A stretch of DNA of 64,000 bases from Dyella halodurans (GTDB lineage: Bacteria > Pseudomonadota > Gammaproteobacteria > Xanthomonadales > Rhodanobacteraceae). The notes under the pieces were generated by a model, which was not told the DNA's origin, did no database searches, and saw nothing but the letters and a program-made list of their open reading frames with translations. The translations under genes and the position numbers were made by a program. Below, piece by piece: positions 52,913 through 61,382 of this stretch. The stretch spans positions 62,001-126,000 of the forward strand of contig NZ_JAPDPF010000006.1 of the NCBI RefSeq assembly GCF_026283925.1, read 5' to 3'. Positions within the stretch are counted from its first letter, which is position 1. Each line of letters opens with the position of its first letter.

Positions 52913-54238
52913 CTAGCGCATGCAGGCTACGCAATGGGGGGCGACTTTGAGATCGTCCCGATATACCTGCCCGCCCTTCATGACGAACTTCACGCGCTCG
53001 AGCTCGGTGATGTCCTCTAGGGGATTACCCGACACGGCGATGATGTCCGCGTAGCGGCCTGCTTGAACGCTACCGATACGGTCGGAGGCGCCAATCAAAT
53101 CGGCGGAATTGCGTGTCGCCGCGAAGATGGCATCCATTGGCTTCATGCCCTCATGGACCATGACGGCAAACTCTCGAGCATTGCCATCGAACGGCAGCAG
53201 CCCGGCAACGTCGGTACCGAAGGCAATCTTGACGCCAGCCAGGTAGGCGTCGTGGAACATTTTGCGGATCACACCCGTGATCTTGGCCGCCTTTTCTGCC
53301 GGGCTCAGTCCGCCTTGTGGGGGAAGGTCTCTAGCCTTCTGTGCCACCAGCTCGGGGATGAGGACGGTAGGCACAAGGTAGGCACCATGCTCCTTGTACA
53401 GCTTGAAGCTTTCGGCGTCGCCGTACGTGCCATGCTCAATGGAATCGACGCCGAGACGCAACGACATATCAATCGCGCCCTTACCGTGTGCGTGGGCGGC
53501 TACCTTCATGCCGAGACTATGGGCCGTATCCACGACAGCCTTGATCTCGGCCTCGGTCATCATGGATGCGCGCGGATCGCTGGCGTCACCCGGATTTCCG
53601 ACCGCGCCGCTGGGAAGGATCTTGATTAAGTCCGCACCCCGGCGCTTATGCTCACGAACTTGCTTGATGGCCTCTTCCGGGCCATCGATCACGCTCGCGC
53701 CCCAGTGATCGTTATGCCAGCTCGAATCAATGCCGTCAGCGGGATCCGTCGCGCCGCCAGATGGCCCGAGGTATTCGAGCGAGACCCACATGCGCGGACC
53801 AACGATGTCGCCACGCTCAATGGCGTGTTTGAGTGCTAAGTCCGTCCCGCCATCCGCACCCACATTGCGAATGGCCGTGAAGCCCCCGAGCAAGAGCTGG
53901 CGTACGGCCACGGTCCCATGAAGAGCATCTTCCATGTCATTGCCGGTCAGCCTCTCGGCGAAACCACCTCGACGATAGGTCACATGCGTATGGCTATCGA
54001 TCAGCCCTGGAAGCACTGTCGCGTGCGACAGGTCAATGATTTCGGCCCCTTGGGGTGTAACGAAGCCTGGCTGCACCGCAGTGATGCGGTCGTTTGTCAC
54101 CAAGATGCTCACGTTGTCGCGCGGCGCTGCATTAACACCATCGATGAGGTGACCCGCGTGGATGACGACGTCATTAGCCCATGCGGGCGCGGTCGCCCCT
54201 AAAAGCAAGCCGATTATTGCCAGACGCAGACTACGCAT
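52913..54238 (-). CDS. Secreted metal-dependent amidohydrolase (M38/Xaa-Pro dipeptidase-like)
   Basis: A 441-residue exported amidohydrolase. Signal peptide (LRLAIIGLLLGATAPAWA), then the TIM-barrel metal site: HTH in LPGLIDSHTHVTYR (H83, H85), a probable carboxylated lysine in ADLIKILPSGAVGN, histidines in KVAAHAHGKG and DSIEHGTYGD, and the catalytic aspartate in IAFGTDVAGLLPF. This is the pattern of imidazolonepropionase-like and prolidase-like amidohydrolases that cleave dipeptides or cyclic amides. The C-terminus has two close cysteines (HCVACMR). It sits between two M61-like peptidase genes with gaps of 81 and 119 bp. Confidence 0.88.
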   Translation of the reverse strand: MRSLRLAIIGLLLGATAPAWANDVVIHAGHLIDGVNAAPRDNVSILVTNDRITAVQPGFVTPQGAEIIDLSHATVLPGLIDSHTHVTYRRGGFAERLTGNDMEDALHGTVAVRQLLLGGFTAIRNVGADGGTDLALKHAIERGDIVGPRMWVSLEYLGPSGGATDPADGIDSSWHNDHWGASVIDGPEEAIKQVREHKRRGADLIKILPSGAVGNPGDASDPRASMMTEAEIKAVVDTAHSLGMKVAAHAHGKGAIDMSLRLGVDSIEHGTYGDAESFKLYKEHGAYLVPTVLIPELVAQKARDLPPQGGLSPAEKAAKITGVIRKMFHDAYLAGVKIAFGTDVAGLLPFDGNAREFAVMVHEGMKPMDAIFAATRNSADLIGASDRIGSVQAGRYADIIAVSGNPLEDITELERVKFVMKGGQVYRDDLKVAPHCVACMR

Positions 54239-54357
54239 TTGATGACTCCTACTCGTTTGGTCGTCGGCAAACCGCGGCGTGGCTGCGGAATGCCGATGTA
54301 TAGCTGTTGCGTTACCAAAAGCGTCTCAGACGCCACTATATGGGCTGGAAGTACGCC

Positions 54358-55905
54358 TTACAGATGTTCTGCGCACCGTTCGTCGGCTACCTCAGGAATG
54401 CGCTTCCATTGATAACCATCCACCGAATCGCCCTTGGCTGTCGAAAGCTTGGCGGCCACTCGTTTGAAGCAGGGCCCAAAGGCATCGGAAGCCGGAACGA
54501 CCGTCTTGGTACCCTCAATGAGTGCCGCTCGGAAATCGGTCACTGCTTGCGGGCCAAGCTCCTTCGTGATCGCGGCCTCCCAGGCTTGCTGGTCGAAACG
54601 CGTTCCTTCTTGGCGACTATCAAAAATGGGCATCAGCAAGTCTTTGAGACCGCGCTTCCCATGGGACCGAGCCCGAATCTCAGAATCAAGGTTCGCAAAA
54701 TACAGCGCGCCCCTCATATAGGGTGTGTGGCGGATGCTTTCATCGCCAAAGCCCACGTGCGCAATCTTGTCAGCCGACCAGTTTTTCGCCGGGCTCGTGT
54801 AATAGGCCTCGGCCTGGCTGTTGATCACCTTCTCGTAGATGTCGACGCTCTCGAGCTTTCCTTTGAGGGGAAGAATGGTCGTGAAATAGACGGTCAGGCC
54901 TTCGTTGAACCATGCATTCGCGCCGTCATCTCCTTCGATTTCGCCGACCCATTGATGCGTCATTTCATGGAACAGCGTTTCATGCATGTTGTCGATGTTC
55001 TTGCTCTTCGGGTCATCCTTGCCCATCGACAACATGAAGGAGTGGAAGAGTGCCGTTCCACCGCCGTTGGGCGGCGTGTCCAGAACGCGCATGAACACCC
55101 GATAGTTGGGTGACGGCTTCAAATAGCCAAAGTAGTCACCGAGATACTGATAGGCCTTGGCCGCCCAGGTCATTTCTGTGGTCATGTCGTACGGCGGCTT
55201 GCCCAACCAGTAGGCACCAAATGGCACACCACTCGGTGGCGCATAGTGTTGAGCAGGACCCGCCAAGTACCATCCGTTCCATAGGTCTTCCGCCCCACCG
55301 GCAAGGTCGAAGTCGCCATCACCAAAGGACGAAACGCCAAGGGAGCCGTTGGCGAGATCACTCAGATCCCACTTCACATGGGACGATGCGATCGTGGGAT
55401 TGCCAGGAATGGCGATGAACCCCGCGCCGGCACCGCTCACCCCACCTGCAGCGGGTCGGATACCGAAGGCCGGGCCATTGGGACCGCCAGGCGGCTGCAC
55501 GTTTGCCCTGTACACGACCGTAACCGGGTATTGCACCGCTCGCTGCGCAATCCAGTGCCGAAAATACGGAAACCCACCTGGCACGGCCTTATCGTCGACG
55601 ACCGCAAGCGTAACGGCCCCTTTAGCATCCCGAACCTCCAACTTATCCATGCGATCGGCCACTCGCATGGCCCCCGGATAGACGACTGGCGCCGTGAGCT
55701 CGAAAGGCTTGGCACCCGCTGCTGCGACGTCACTAATCGTTTCCCGGACTTCAATGGCTCCCACTTCGCTCTGGCCGTTTCGTAGCGGCTTAAGCGTAAC
55801 CTCAAACTTCCCGCCCGGCGCATTGGCGCTTGCTCCGTCGGCGGCGTATGCCATCGATGCAATGATGCAACCAGCAAGCAGAGTTGTGATTCCGGTCAAC
55901 TTCAT
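54358..55905 (-). CDS. Secreted M61-like zinc peptidase lacking PDZ (paralogue 2)
   Basis: A 515-residue exported gluzincin. Signal peptide (ITTLLAGCIIASMAYAADG), beta domain, then LFHEMTHQWVGEI (HEMTH at 313-317) with the third ligand in WFNEGLTVYF (E335), so the catalytic site is intact. After SDAFGPCFKRV the PDZ domain of the paralogues is missing, yet the terminal block VDGYQWKRIP, ending in a cysteine three residues before the end, is kept. This looks like a clean internal loss of PDZ. It follows the small unknown gene and precedes the amidohydrolase gene on the minus strand. Confidence 0.85.
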   Translation of the reverse strand: MKLTGITTLLAGCIIASMAYAADGASANAPGGKFEVTLKPLRNGQSEVGAIEVRETISDVAAAGAKPFELTAPVVYPGAMRVADRMDKLEVRDAKGAVTLAVVDDKAVPGGFPYFRHWIAQRAVQYPVTVVYRANVQPPGGPNGPAFGIRPAAGGVSGAGAGFIAIPGNPTIASSHVKWDLSDLANGSLGVSSFGDGDFDLAGGAEDLWNGWYLAGPAQHYAPPSGVPFGAYWLGKPPYDMTTEMTWAAKAYQYLGDYFGYLKPSPNYRVFMRVLDTPPNGGGTALFHSFMLSMGKDDPKSKNIDNMHETLFHEMTHQWVGEIEGDDGANAWFNEGLTVYFTTILPLKGKLESVDIYEKVINSQAEAYYTSPAKNWSADKIAHVGFGDESIRHTPYMRGALYFANLDSEIRARSHGKRGLKDLLMPIFDSRQEGTRFDQQAWEAAITKELGPQAVTDFRAALIEGTKTVVPASDAFGPCFKRVAAKLSTAKGDSVDGYQWKRIPEVADERCAEHL

Positions 55906-55956
55906 AACTAGCTCCTAGAAAACCTGCAGCCCGCGCATCGCGCGCCGGCCGGGTAC

Positions 55957-56466
55957 TTAGTTGAATTGAGAAACGTTTCGATGAAGCGAGGCGACTGCTG
56001 AAGGACGGCATTGCCCACTGAGGTGTGTTCGCGTGCGCATGCGCAAGTAGGCACAGGCCTCGTCGAGATCATCGAACACACCGTCCTGCGCTGAAGCACG
56101 CAACGTCGTCGTCTCGCCAAACCAAAGTTCAGCGAGCGCTCGATCGCAGCCCGGCCCCACCACCACGGCGACCGGCTTGTTCCGCGGTGACTCCAGGCAG
56201 AAGTCGATGATGTCGCCACACCGATATTCGAGCCTCGATAGATCGATTGCCAAACTGCCATGCGCCCATACCGCTGAGACGAGATCAATGACCCCTTTCA
56301 TGAAGTCACCGTCCGTATTTCCATGAACGCCCTCGCGATAGCGACCCACGAACTGGACAATGAGCGGGCGAGCCCGTTCATCGGTGGCCCACTCCTGGAC
56401 GCAAACCTCGTAGGTCATGGTTGGGCAAGCGTCTTGTAGGTTGAGCTTCTTGATTTGTTCCATCAA
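55957..56466 (-). CDS. Hypothetical protein, 169 residues
   Basis: Not recognised. The middle alternates hydrophobic strands and helices (GSLAIDLSRLEYRCGDIIDF, KPVAVVVGPGCDRALAELWF, DDLDEACAYLRMR), which suggests a small alpha/beta fold, loosely STAS-like, with no signal peptide or membrane span, so probably cytoplasmic. It has six cysteines, no obvious metal motif. It lies 51 bp upstream of the M61 paralogue 2 gene and 31 bp downstream of the large amidohydrolase gene, so it is likely co-transcribed with exported hydrolases. Confidence 0.55.
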   Translation of the reverse strand: MMEQIKKLNLQDACPTMTYEVCVQEWATDERARPLIVQFVGRYREGVHGNTDGDFMKGVIDLVSAVWAHGSLAIDLSRLEYRCGDIIDFCLESPRNKPVAVVVGPGCDRALAELWFGETTTLRASAQDGVFDDLDEACAYLRMRTRTHLSGQCRPSAVASLHRNVSQFN

Positions 56467-56497
56467 TGCAGTCTCGTCGGCAATGACTCAATCCGAT

Positions 56498-58543
56498 TTA
56501 GTGAGCGACTTCTTTGGCGCCACGTGTAATTTGTGGAGGTGAAGTCGTGAATGGCCTCACCCCGATAGCCTCATAGATTTCGGATGGAAAGAACACGACT
56601 CCACCTTTCATGACCAGGCGTGGCGAACGGATCGCCGATATGTCCTTCGTTGGATCCTCAGCGATCAGGAAAAAGTCGGCGAGCTTGCCACGCTCGATGC
56701 TCCCGAGCTGATGGGACTTCCCCATGTATTCCTCTGGCCCGAGCGTGGCCAGGCGCAGCACTTGGGCCGGCGGAATACCCGCCTTTACGTATAACTCGAG
56801 CTCGCGGTGGAGCGAAAAGCCGTTTGTATCGTCCGTGCCAGGCAGCAACCGAATACCCCTGTCGTAAAGCACCTTAATAATGTCGAGGCACTTCTTCACC
56901 GCCGCGCTGTACTGCGCGGTCAGCTCCGGCGTCGGCGAAGGAACGAAAGTGCGCTTACGATACCGGCTGTAGGTAATAGGCATGTGATCGATCACCGGCG
57001 CCTCCGGCTCAGGCGTCTGTGCTGCCCGACTCACCAGCAATCGCTCCACGATCGACATGGTTGGGTCGTGGGCGATGTGGCGCGACATCATGAGCTCGAT
57101 TGTGGCGCGCACCTGTGGCGCATCGAGATCCAAATCAGCCAGGCGTGCCAGCGCCGTCAGGCGGAGCGTCGTACGCGTGTCCTCTCCGGGCTTCAGCACC
57201 CAACCGAGGGCAAGCTGATTGATATGGGTGATCTCATCGTAACCGTCGCGTATCGCTCGGTCCGGGCTATCGAAGGCCGGAATGTGGCCGGTGACGCGCA
57301 TGCCGCGGTGATGCGCCTCCGCCGCGATAGGCGCCACCCAGTCGGGATTCATCGAGTTGTAGATCTTGATCTGGAAGTAGCCTCGATCGGCGTACCAGTC
57401 CACATCCTTCACCGCTTCTTCCACCGTCGCCGGAATGAATCCATTGCGGGCCGAATACGGGCTTCGACCCTCCATGAAACCATTGGGAGTAATGCGAGGA
57501 CCAACGAGCTCACCCGAGTCAATACGCGGGATCAGCTTCAATAGGAAGCTATTGACGTTGCCCATGTCGCGCGTGCTCGTGACACCGGCAGCGATATAAT
57601 TAAGACCGGAATCCGAGGTTGTGTGGGAATGCATGTCGTGCAATCCCGGCACAAGCACTCCACCCTCGCCGTCATACACGACTTCGTCGTCGGCCGGTCC
57701 TTGCTTGTCAGGCGCATCGCCGACGAACGTAATACGGTGATTGAAGGTTATGACCGTCTGCAGGGGACCGACGTTGCCGGTTCCAGGATCAAATACATGG
57801 ACGTTGCTGATGCGAACGGGCTTGTCATATGTGTGTGCGAGCTTTTCTCGAAGGTGGCGCAGCCGCAAGTCTTCAAGGTTAGCCACCAGCTCATCGATCG
57901 GCCTGGCTGCTGCTTCACAGCCGGCCTTGATCGCGGTGCCTTGGCTATCAACGCTAGCCTCCAACTGCCCCTGACGGTCCAAGAGAACATAGAGCGGCTT
58001 CGTGTCTATGCCGCCAATCGCATAGACGTCCAGCCGCAATTTGCAGCCAGCTGGGTCCAGATCGACTGTCTGCAGCTTCTCCAGGTGCATGACACCACTC
58101 GGTGTCGTCTTGAGTGTTTGATTGGGCGCCCGGAGCAAAGCGCGTGCGTAGACACCGTAGGCCCACGGACTCGTGTCGTTCAGTACATAGAGCAACGGCG
58201 ACGCGCCGTCGCTCTCACCCTGTTCGGCTTGGCTTATCCATGTAGCGTGTCCGTCTGACCAATGAAAAGCTTCGGCGACGTCACCACCCATCAGCGACGT
58301 TCCCTGGACAGTCCAGGAGATAGGCAGATCATGCTCATTGAGGATCACGTCCTCATGGTGCTTGGGTCCGCGACCGTTGTTGCTCACCGCGTAATCCACG
58401 CCGGTGTGCGACCCATCGACGGTGGCCACGACCGATCCCACCGTTTCACCGTTGTTGACAATTGTCAGTCGCTGCGTCGTCGTTGCGGTAGCACAGACTG
58501 GCGCAGCGATGGCAAGAGCAAGAAGCGGAAGGCGAAGGTTCAT
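56498..58543 (-). CDS. Secreted amidohydrolase with extra N-terminal domain
   Basis: A 681-residue exported protein. Start 58543 gives a clean signal peptide (LRLPLLALAIAAPVCATA); the open frame reaches 58621. Residues of about 25-250 form a beta-rich domain of unknown function. The second half is an amidohydrolase: HSH in LVPGLHDMHSHTTSDSGLN, lysine in YFQIKIYNSMNPDW, histidines in RVTGHIPAF and EITHINQLAL, and aspartate in LLPGTDDTNGFSLH. The closing GKLADFFLIAEDPTKDISAI and VMKGG are standard. It resembles the shorter amidohydrolase at 52913 in the catalytic half only. Probably cleaves a peptide- or amide-like substrate in the periplasm. Confidence 0.82.
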   Translation of the reverse strand: MNLRLPLLALAIAAPVCATATTTQRLTIVNNGETVGSVVATVDGSHTGVDYAVSNNGRGPKHHEDVILNEHDLPISWTVQGTSLMGGDVAEAFHWSDGHATWISQAEQGESDGASPLLYVLNDTSPWAYGVYARALLRAPNQTLKTTPSGVMHLEKLQTVDLDPAGCKLRLDVYAIGGIDTKPLYVLLDRQGQLEASVDSQGTAIKAGCEAAARPIDELVANLEDLRLRHLREKLAHTYDKPVRISNVHVFDPGTGNVGPLQTVITFNHRITFVGDAPDKQGPADDEVVYDGEGGVLVPGLHDMHSHTTSDSGLNYIAAGVTSTRDMGNVNSFLLKLIPRIDSGELVGPRITPNGFMEGRSPYSARNGFIPATVEEAVKDVDWYADRGYFQIKIYNSMNPDWVAPIAAEAHHRGMRVTGHIPAFDSPDRAIRDGYDEITHINQLALGWVLKPGEDTRTTLRLTALARLADLDLDAPQVRATIELMMSRHIAHDPTMSIVERLLVSRAAQTPEPEAPVIDHMPITYSRYRKRTFVPSPTPELTAQYSAAVKKCLDIIKVLYDRGIRLLPGTDDTNGFSLHRELELYVKAGIPPAQVLRLATLGPEEYMGKSHQLGSIERGKLADFFLIAEDPTKDISAIRSPRLVMKGGVVFFPSEIYEAIGVRPFTTSPPQITRGAKEVAH

Positions 58544-58718
58544 CAACAGGTCCACGAAGCGATGCGGAAAAGCGCAGACTTGCTTATCGATGACCAACAA
58601 TTCGATTGCATTGCGATACACCCAAAAAAGGCGGCGTCCGTGCCGGCGGGGATAAGATTGATGCGTTTGCAGACCGACTCGTACGTGGGAGTCAGTCCGC
58701 CCCCCGTGTCAACCGGCA

Positions 58719-58741
58719 CCGCGTGAAGAAGTTCCACGCGG
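58719..58741 (-). terminator. Hairpin downstream of TonB receptor gene
   Basis: CCGCGTG and CACGCGG pair perfectly around nine bases, 15-37 bp after the receptor stop on the minus strand. No T-run. It separates the receptor from the amidohydrolase gene and may reduce read-through. Confidence 0.4.
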
Positions 58742-58755
58742 GCCTCCGGGGCTAA

Positions 58756-61062
58756 TTAGAACTTGTACGCAGCGGTCAGACCGAACGTGCGTGGCTGAAT
58801 CATGTTCCACGAGTACAGCGTGCTCGTCGGGCTCAGCGTGTCGCGGGGGCCACCACCCAGGAAGCCGCGGCGGTCAAACAAGTTGCGTACGTTCATCGAG
58901 AACGTCCACGGACCAGTCGTCACGCCACCGTGAATGTCCGTCTCGGTATAGGACGGCGTGTGAACCCGCGGGAAGTCCTGGGATGCCGGAAAGTCCTCGT
59001 AGCGGTCGCCGACATAGGCGAAGTTGGCACCAGCGAAGCCCTTCCACTCTGCGTTGATCGGGAACTGCTTATCGATAGCCAGGCTACCCGTCCACTTAGC
59101 CGAGTAGGGCAAGCGCTCACCGCTCAGTGCGTAGGCACCCTGAAGCGGGAAGTCCTGCGTCAGTACGGCGTCGTTGTACACCAGCGAGGCAGTAATGCTG
59201 AAGGAATCGGAGGGCTGCAACGTCAGGGTGTTCTCGATACCCTGACTCTTGGCCTTACCTGCGTTACCCACGAAGGACAGACCCGTGTCCAAGCTCGTCT
59301 CGAGAATCTGGATGTGGCTCCAGTCGATGTAGTAGACGGACGCGTCCCAAATCAGCTGATGGTCCAGGAAGGCACCCTTTACGCCAATCTCGTAGTTCGT
59401 CGTCTTATCGGAATTGTAGGTCGGCTGCATGTCGGAGCCCGGCACCGAGCCTAGGTTGGAGCCGCCAGGGCGATAGCCGGTTGCAACTCGGGCATACAGC
59501 ATTAGGTTATCCGTCAGCTTGAAGCGCGGGCTGAACAGGTACGTGGCCACGTTGTCGTCCGATGACCCTGAGTAGGTAACGCCATCGCCATTCAGCAGAC
59601 CGCTGCTCGTCGACGAATAGGTCTGCTTATTCCTGCTGTAGCGACCACCGAGCTGGATGTCGAACCTATCGGTGAAGTGGTAGTCGATGTCGCCATATAG
59701 CGCGTACTCCTTGTACGTCGACGGACCGAACCCGTTGTAGAACGAATTCGGCTCTCCGATGATCTCCATGGTGGTCGGGTCACGCGGGTTGATGAACTGA
59801 TTGGAATAACTTTGCTCGTTCGTAAAGAACGCGCCGCCCTGCCAATCCAGCTTGCTCGTGCCTTCGTTCGACGACAGGCGGAATTCCTGTGAGAACTTGT
59901 TGGTCTTCGACGGCTCGTAGATGTCGGCGGCGAGCCCATCAATGCCGTAGACGAGGCCCGCTATGAACCCGAAGATCGGGGACACGTCATCCCTGGTAGT
60001 GATGTGATCTTGGCTGTAACCGGTGATCGAGCTGAAGCTTCCCCAACCAAGGTCTGCATCCACGTGCAGGTCGTAAAAGCGCGTGTCGCGATGGTCGTAG
60101 GTGATGGGGATCTTGTTACCGTAATAGTCCCCGTACAGCGGCGTGCGATTGATGTCGCCGGCGAAGCTGGTAGTGCCGTCGATATAGGTATGCTGATCCA
60201 GTGCTGCAAATCGTACGGTGACATTGGAGGTAGGCAGCCACAAAGCGCTTACGCGTGCGCCATTGGCGCCTGTGCTGCCCTTATCGTCGTTGTTTTCAAC
60301 GTTCTTGATGAAGCCCGGTTCGTCACGCTTGAAGGCGCTCACGCGAACCGCGAAATCATCCGTCAACGGGATATTCAGCGCACCGCGCACGCCGTAGCCA
60401 GCGCCGCCGTGATCCATGCTCTGACCATCCACTTCGAGGCGGCCACCGAACTTGTCGGTCTGGGGATCCACCGTGTCGTACTTGATGAGGCCACCCATGC
60501 TGGCCGCGCCGTAGAGCGTACCCTGAGGACCGCGCAGTACTTCGATCTGCTGGAGATCGAAGGGGTCAATGTCGGGCACCACGTTGCCGCCATTGCCGTT
60601 CTGCACGGTAGAGCCAAAGGGCACGTCATCGATCGTCACGCCGACCGTCGGATTGCCGAAGGTGCCTGTGGTGATGCCACGAATCGAGACGTTGCCCCGG
60701 CTGTAGCTCAGGCCGGGCACCTGGGTGTAGAAATCACTCAGCTGCAATCTGTTATTCAGCACCAGCGTGACCGGTTGCACGACGGTCACCGGCACCGGCA
60801 CATCAAGCAAAGCTTCCGATCGTTTCTGCGCGGTCACAGTCACGGTACCGAGCGTCTTGGCGTTCTTGTCCTTCGTCGCCTGGTCGCCCGTCTGCGGCGC
60901 CGCGGCAGTCGTGGCCGGCGCCGCATCTTGCGCGTGCACGGCATTGGCGACCAGCGATCCCACGAGCAAGCCCGCGCCCATCACCCGCACCACAGAACAA
61001 CGCTTGGGGCTAATAGCCCGCCCCAGCTCGACGGCCAGGTATTTCAACTTCAGCTTCTTCAT
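58756..61062 (-). CDS. TonB-dependent outer-membrane receptor (second)
   Basis: A 768-residue receptor. The N-terminus is long before the cleavage site (MGAGLLVGSLVANAVHAQD; mature start near residue 45). A TonB-box-like segment (TLGTVTVTAQKRSEALLDVP), plug (LSDFYTQVPGLSYSRGNVSI, IEVLRGPQGTLYGAASMGGL) and barrel follow, ending FGLTAAYKF. The FecA-type N-terminal signalling domain is absent. Its surroundings (three M61-like peptidases, two amidohydrolases) suggest uptake of a peptide or amide compound rather than a siderophore; this is inference. It has its own 320-bp upstream gap. Confidence 0.93.
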   Translation of the reverse strand: MKKLKLKYLAVELGRAISPKRCSVVRVMGAGLLVGSLVANAVHAQDAAPATTAAAPQTGDQATKDKNAKTLGTVTVTAQKRSEALLDVPVPVTVVQPVTLVLNNRLQLSDFYTQVPGLSYSRGNVSIRGITTGTFGNPTVGVTIDDVPFGSTVQNGNGGNVVPDIDPFDLQQIEVLRGPQGTLYGAASMGGLIKYDTVDPQTDKFGGRLEVDGQSMDHGGAGYGVRGALNIPLTDDFAVRVSAFKRDEPGFIKNVENNDDKGSTGANGARVSALWLPTSNVTVRFAALDQHTYIDGTTSFAGDINRTPLYGDYYGNKIPITYDHRDTRFYDLHVDADLGWGSFSSITGYSQDHITTRDDVSPIFGFIAGLVYGIDGLAADIYEPSKTNKFSQEFRLSSNEGTSKLDWQGGAFFTNEQSYSNQFINPRDPTTMEIIGEPNSFYNGFGPSTYKEYALYGDIDYHFTDRFDIQLGGRYSRNKQTYSSTSSGLLNGDGVTYSGSSDDNVATYLFSPRFKLTDNLMLYARVATGYRPGGSNLGSVPGSDMQPTYNSDKTTNYEIGVKGAFLDHQLIWDASVYYIDWSHIQILETSLDTGLSFVGNAGKAKSQGIENTLTLQPSDSFSITASLVYNDAVLTQDFPLQGAYALSGERLPYSAKWTGSLAIDKQFPINAEWKGFAGANFAYVGDRYEDFPASQDFPRVHTPSYTETDIHGGVTTGPWTFSMNVRNLFDRRGFLGGGPRDTLSPTSTLYSWNMIQPRTFGLTAAYKF

Positions 61063-61344
61063 CGACTCTCCCCGGGTCTAACGATTGCCGTAGTTGGCTG
61101 TCACACGGGGCGGCGGATACGCGTTTTGCCGTCGAACACGGAAGCGATTGCCGACCCCAACTCGAAATTCAATTTATTTCATCGAGGAGGCAATATCCGT
61201 GCGATTTTCATGCACAACACCCACCTATGCGATAAAAAAATCGCCGTATGCGACCAGCGATGCAAAAGTTTTTCACGCCGGCATGCTGCGCCGCGGTACC
61301 TCTACACATGACCTAGCTCAAGCGGGCACGCGATTGAGTCGGCT
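61063..61344. other. Receptor promoter region, no gene
   Basis: The gap before the receptor holds no supportable gene. It is locally A/T-rich (GCGATAAAAAAATCGC at about 61229-61244, a palindrome with an A-run in its centre), as expected for a promoter region on the minus strand. The function of that dyad is not known. Confidence 0.45.
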
Positions 61345-61376
61345 AGAGGGGCGGCGACACGCCGACCCGCCCCTCT
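61345..61376 (-). terminator. Hairpin after M61-like peptidase paralogue 3
   Basis: AGAGGGGCGG (61345-61354) and CCGCCCCTCT (61367-61376) form a perfect 10-bp stem with a 12-base loop, 7 bp beyond the stop of the minus-strand peptidase gene. Likely end of that transcript although there is no T-run. Confidence 0.55.
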
Positions 61377-61382
61377 TATCGA

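Noticed and set aside
60004-61311. A 435-codon plus-strand open frame across the second TonB receptor gene
   Set aside because: Antisense shadow in a GC-rich gene; no recognisable product.
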